The translations under genes and the position numbers were made by a program. Under the pieces are notes generated by a model. The model searched no databases, had not been told where the DNA came from, and worked only from the letters and a program-made list of their open reading frames with translations. This document shows positions 62,066 through 64,000 of a stretch of 64,000 bases of DNA, in pieces (the first letter of the stretch is position 1; every line of letters begins with the position of its first letter). This stretch comes from Cafeteria roenbergensis (lineage: Eukaryota > Sar > Bigyra > Bicosoecida > Cafeteriaceae): positions 372,001 to 436,000 of the forward strand of contig VLTN01000013.1 in NCBI GenBank assembly GCA_008330645.1. Reading direction: 5' to 3'.

Positions 62066-64000
62066 TCATGCGGCTCCGGGGGTGGAGAGCTGCACGAGCT
62101 CGGCGCCCTCCTCCTTCTCGCCCGATCCCTTGCTGGAGATGGGGGCCTCGGGGCGAGCGTGGAAGCCGAAGCGGAGGGCGAGCTCGTCGTCGGCGTCAAA
62201 GATGGGGATGGCGCGGGAGATCCAGCCGACAGGGAGGGAGGTCGCCCCCATGAGGATGCACATGCCCCACTGGGCGGGCGTCAGCGCGGTGGTGAGCATC
62301 AGGTCTCCGCCGAACTCGACGATGATGACCTGGCCGACGATGATGAGGAAAATGACGAAGAGAGCCATCTTGGACTCGAGGAGGCCGTGGAAGATGTTGA
62401 TCTCGTCGTGGATCTTGCGGGCGTGCAGCTTGGCGAAGAGCTGGAGCCACACGAACATGTTGAAGATGCTGGTCAGGTGCGCGCGCTGGCCGAACTGTCC
62501 GGGCTCGAGGAAGAAGAGCGCGTTGGCGGCGGTTTCGTCGAAGGTGAGGAAGAGGACGAGGAAGATCTGCCAGATGGAGTTGACCGCAATCTGCTTCACC
62601 ATGATGCGGGTGATGAGGGACGCGCGGCCCTGGGGGGCCTGGAGGAGCAGGGAGTCGGAGGGGGGCTCCGTGGCGAGGGCGAGGGCGGCGGCCGAGTCCA
62701 TGAGGAGGTTGATCCAGAGCAGCTGGGACACGGACAGGGGGAAGGCGGAGGTGTCGCCCTCGTTGGCGCCCGACACCACAAAGGTGACGGTGAGAGCCAC
62801 GACGTTGATGGTGAGCTGGAGGACGAGGAACTTGCGGATGTTCTCGATCACGGAGCGGCCCCAGCGGACGGCGCGGACGATGGAGGCGAAGTTGTCGTCG
62901 AGGATGACCACCTTGGAGGCCTCCTTGGCCACCTCGGTGCCGGCGATGCCCATGGCGAGCCCGACGTGGGCGGCCTTGAGGGCGGGGGCGTCGTTGGAGC
63001 CGTCGCCAGTCACGGCGACGATGTCGTTGAGGAGCTTGAGGGTGTTCACCAGGAGGAGCTTGTCGGTGGGGCTGGAGCGGGCGAGCACGGCGAGGTAGGG
63101 CACGAGGCGGACGCGCTCCTTGAGAGACAGCGCGCGGAACTCCTTGCCCTCCATGGACACGAGGCCATCGCGGTCCACCATGGTGGTGCTCGGGCGGCTC
63201 TCGGCGGGGGCCTCCTCGGCCCCCTGGTTCATCTTCTCCGGGTCCACGCCCACCTTGCGGGCTGCGGCGACGGGGTCGTCCAGGACCACCTCCACCACGC
63301 TGGGGCCGGCGCGGCTGCTGATCACCTCGTCGATTGCGTCCATGGCGGGGAGCAGCGGCACCTCCACGACGGCCTTCTGCTCCTCCTCGCTGAGGTGGTC
63401 CACCGCCGGCAGGATCCCGCACTCGCGAGCGATGAAGCGGGCGGTGCGGATGTTGTCGCCGGTGCACATGCGAACGCGGATTCCGGCGCTGCGGCAGTTG
63501 GCCACGGCGCGGGGCACCTCCGGGCGCACGGGGTCCTTGATGCCCACGATGCCCACGAGCACCAGGCCGTCCTCGAGGCGCTCGATGGCCTTGTGGTACG
63601 CGGCGTCGCGATCCTCCCCAGAGGCGTCGTTGGCGCACGGGAGCTCGTCCTCGGCCAGCCCGCGCACGCAGACGGCCAGCGCGCGCAGCCCGGTGTCGGC
63701 GAGGCGCGCGATGGAGCGGCGGATGCGGTCGTGGCCGGCATCGTCGAGGGCGGCGGCGGCGCCGGTGGAGGCCAGCTCGTGGGAGCACAGGTCGGCCAGC
63801 GTCTCGGCGGCACCCTTGACCAGCACCACGGCGGCGGCGTCCTCTGCAACGGCATCAGTCGCGGCCATGGTGTCGGTGGTGGACCCGCCGGTGCCGGCGG
63901 CGCTCGCGTCCGCGACGGCGGATGCCGCCTCGAACTCGGCGATGGAGCCCATGGCCACGGCGCTCGCCGCCCGCCACGCGTCGCCGGAGTAGACCGTGGT
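62066..64000 (-). CDS. P-type IIB Ca2+-transporting ATPase (PMCA-like), C-terminal ~644 residues
   Basis: The minus frame is open from the right window edge (TTVYSGDAWRAASAVAMGSI) to the stop at 62066, so the N-terminal half, including the DKTGT phosphorylation site, is outside. Visible: N-domain KGAAE (nucleotide binding), LVGIVGIKDPVRPEV, MCTGDNIRTARFIARECGI, RSSPTDKLLLVNTL and the hinge TGDGSNDAPALKAAHVGLAM. The M5-M6 region has QLTINVVALTVTFV and LLWINLLMDSAAALALATEP, both typical of calcium pumps. Later helices include SIFNMFVWLQLFAKLHARKI and INIFHGLLESKMALFVIFLI. An insert rich in Glu and Pro sits in the P domain. The C-terminal tail after the last helix is short (~50 residues), with no obvious long calmodulin-binding autoinhibitor. 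It expels Ca2+ from the cytosol at the plasma membrane or a vacuole. Confidence 0.92.
   Translation of the reverse strand, partial: TTVYSGDAWRAASAVAMGSIAEFEAASAVADASAAGTGGSTTDTMAATDAVAEDAAAVVLVKGAAETLADLCSHELASTGAAAALDDAGHDRIRRSIARLADTGLRALAVCVRGLAEDELPCANDASGEDRDAAYHKAIERLEDGLVLVGIVGIKDPVRPEVPRAVANCRSAGIRVRMCTGDNIRTARFIARECGILPAVDHLSEEEQKAVVEVPLLPAMDAIDEVISSRAGPSVVEVVLDDPVAAARKVGVDPEKMNQGAEEAPAESRPSTTMVDRDGLVSMEGKEFRALSLKERVRLVPYLAVLARSSPTDKLLLVNTLKLLNDIVAVTGDGSNDAPALKAAHVGLAMGIAGTEVAKEASKVVILDDNFASIVRAVRWGRSVIENIRKFLVLQLTINVVALTVTFVVSGANEGDTSAFPLSVSQLLWINLLMDSAAALALATEPPSDSLLLQAPQGRASLITRIMVKQIAVNSIWQIFLVLFLTFDETAANALFFLEPGQFGQRAHLTSIFNMFVWLQLFAKLHARKIHDEINIFHGLLESKMALFVIFLIIVGQVIIVEFGGDLMLTTALTPAQWGMCILMGATSLPVGWISRAIPIFDADDELALRFGFHARPEAPISSKGSGEKEEGAELVQLSTPGAA

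Noticed and set aside
1-64000. tRNA or rRNA genes
   Set aside because: I looked by eye for TPsiC-arm words (GGTTCGAATCC-like) on both strands and for rRNA-like blocks and found none; a covariance-model search would be decisive.

Overview
This window is GC-rich nuclear DNA from a unicellular eukaryote. Most genes carry spliceosomal introns (GTGAG donors, GCAG acceptors), and the products are eukaryotic: EF2, Crooked-neck/Clf1, SmF, RRP46, MAK16, WDR55, frataxin, mitochondrial bL9, a PMCA-type calcium pump and an SLC19 carrier. No plastid-specific gene was seen. I cannot name the species; a GC-rich protist or alga fits. Gene density is high, with many divergent pairs separated by 90-400 bp. Exon coordinates were inferred by eye from reading frame, splice consensus and family conservation.

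Layout. 1-7.4 kb: a partial secretory-pathway protein and two large multi-pass membrane proteins of unknown function. 7.5-18.9 kb: CIAO3/NAR1 (cytosolic Fe-S assembly), EF2 copy 1, the splicing factor CRNKL1/Clf1 and a leucine-rich-repeat protein. 19.2-28.5 kb: a 5'-nucleotidase-family protein, WDR55, frataxin, a vanin/biotinidase-type amidohydrolase and a small coiled-coil protein. 28.7-44.1 kb: EF2 copy 2, an SLC19 transporter, RRP46 and SmF (divergent, 91 bp apart), an IQ-motif repeat protein, MAK16, two small proteins and mitochondrial bL9. 44.5-60.5 kb: two paralogous Zn2Cys6 (fungal-type) putative transcription factors flanking a rearranged interval. 61-64 kb: a small unknown gene and the C-terminal half of a P-type Ca2+ ATPase.

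Most unusual is 51759-56340, a 4.58-kb mobile element with long terminal inverted repeats and a perfect 8-bp target-site duplication (GGCAAACG). It has no recognisable transposase. Its core is about 2.2 kb of 30-bp tandem repeats, open on both strands; the + strand reads as a long A/S-D/N-V-x-x pentapeptide-like repeat protein. It sits about 100 bp upstream of a small membrane-protein gene. The last exon and 3' flank of that gene are duplicated 7 kb upstream, next to a decayed third member of the Zn2Cys6 family.

The two EF2 genes are also notable. In both, the start codon appears to be an exon by itself, followed by a 26-nt microexon. Their bodies are almost identical over about 3.3 kb (recent duplication or gene conversion), while promoters and first introns are unrelated.

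Many genes here act in RNA and ribosome metabolism (EF2 x2, CRNKL1, WDR55, RRP46, SmF, MAK16, bL9m) or iron-sulfur biogenesis (CIAO3, frataxin).
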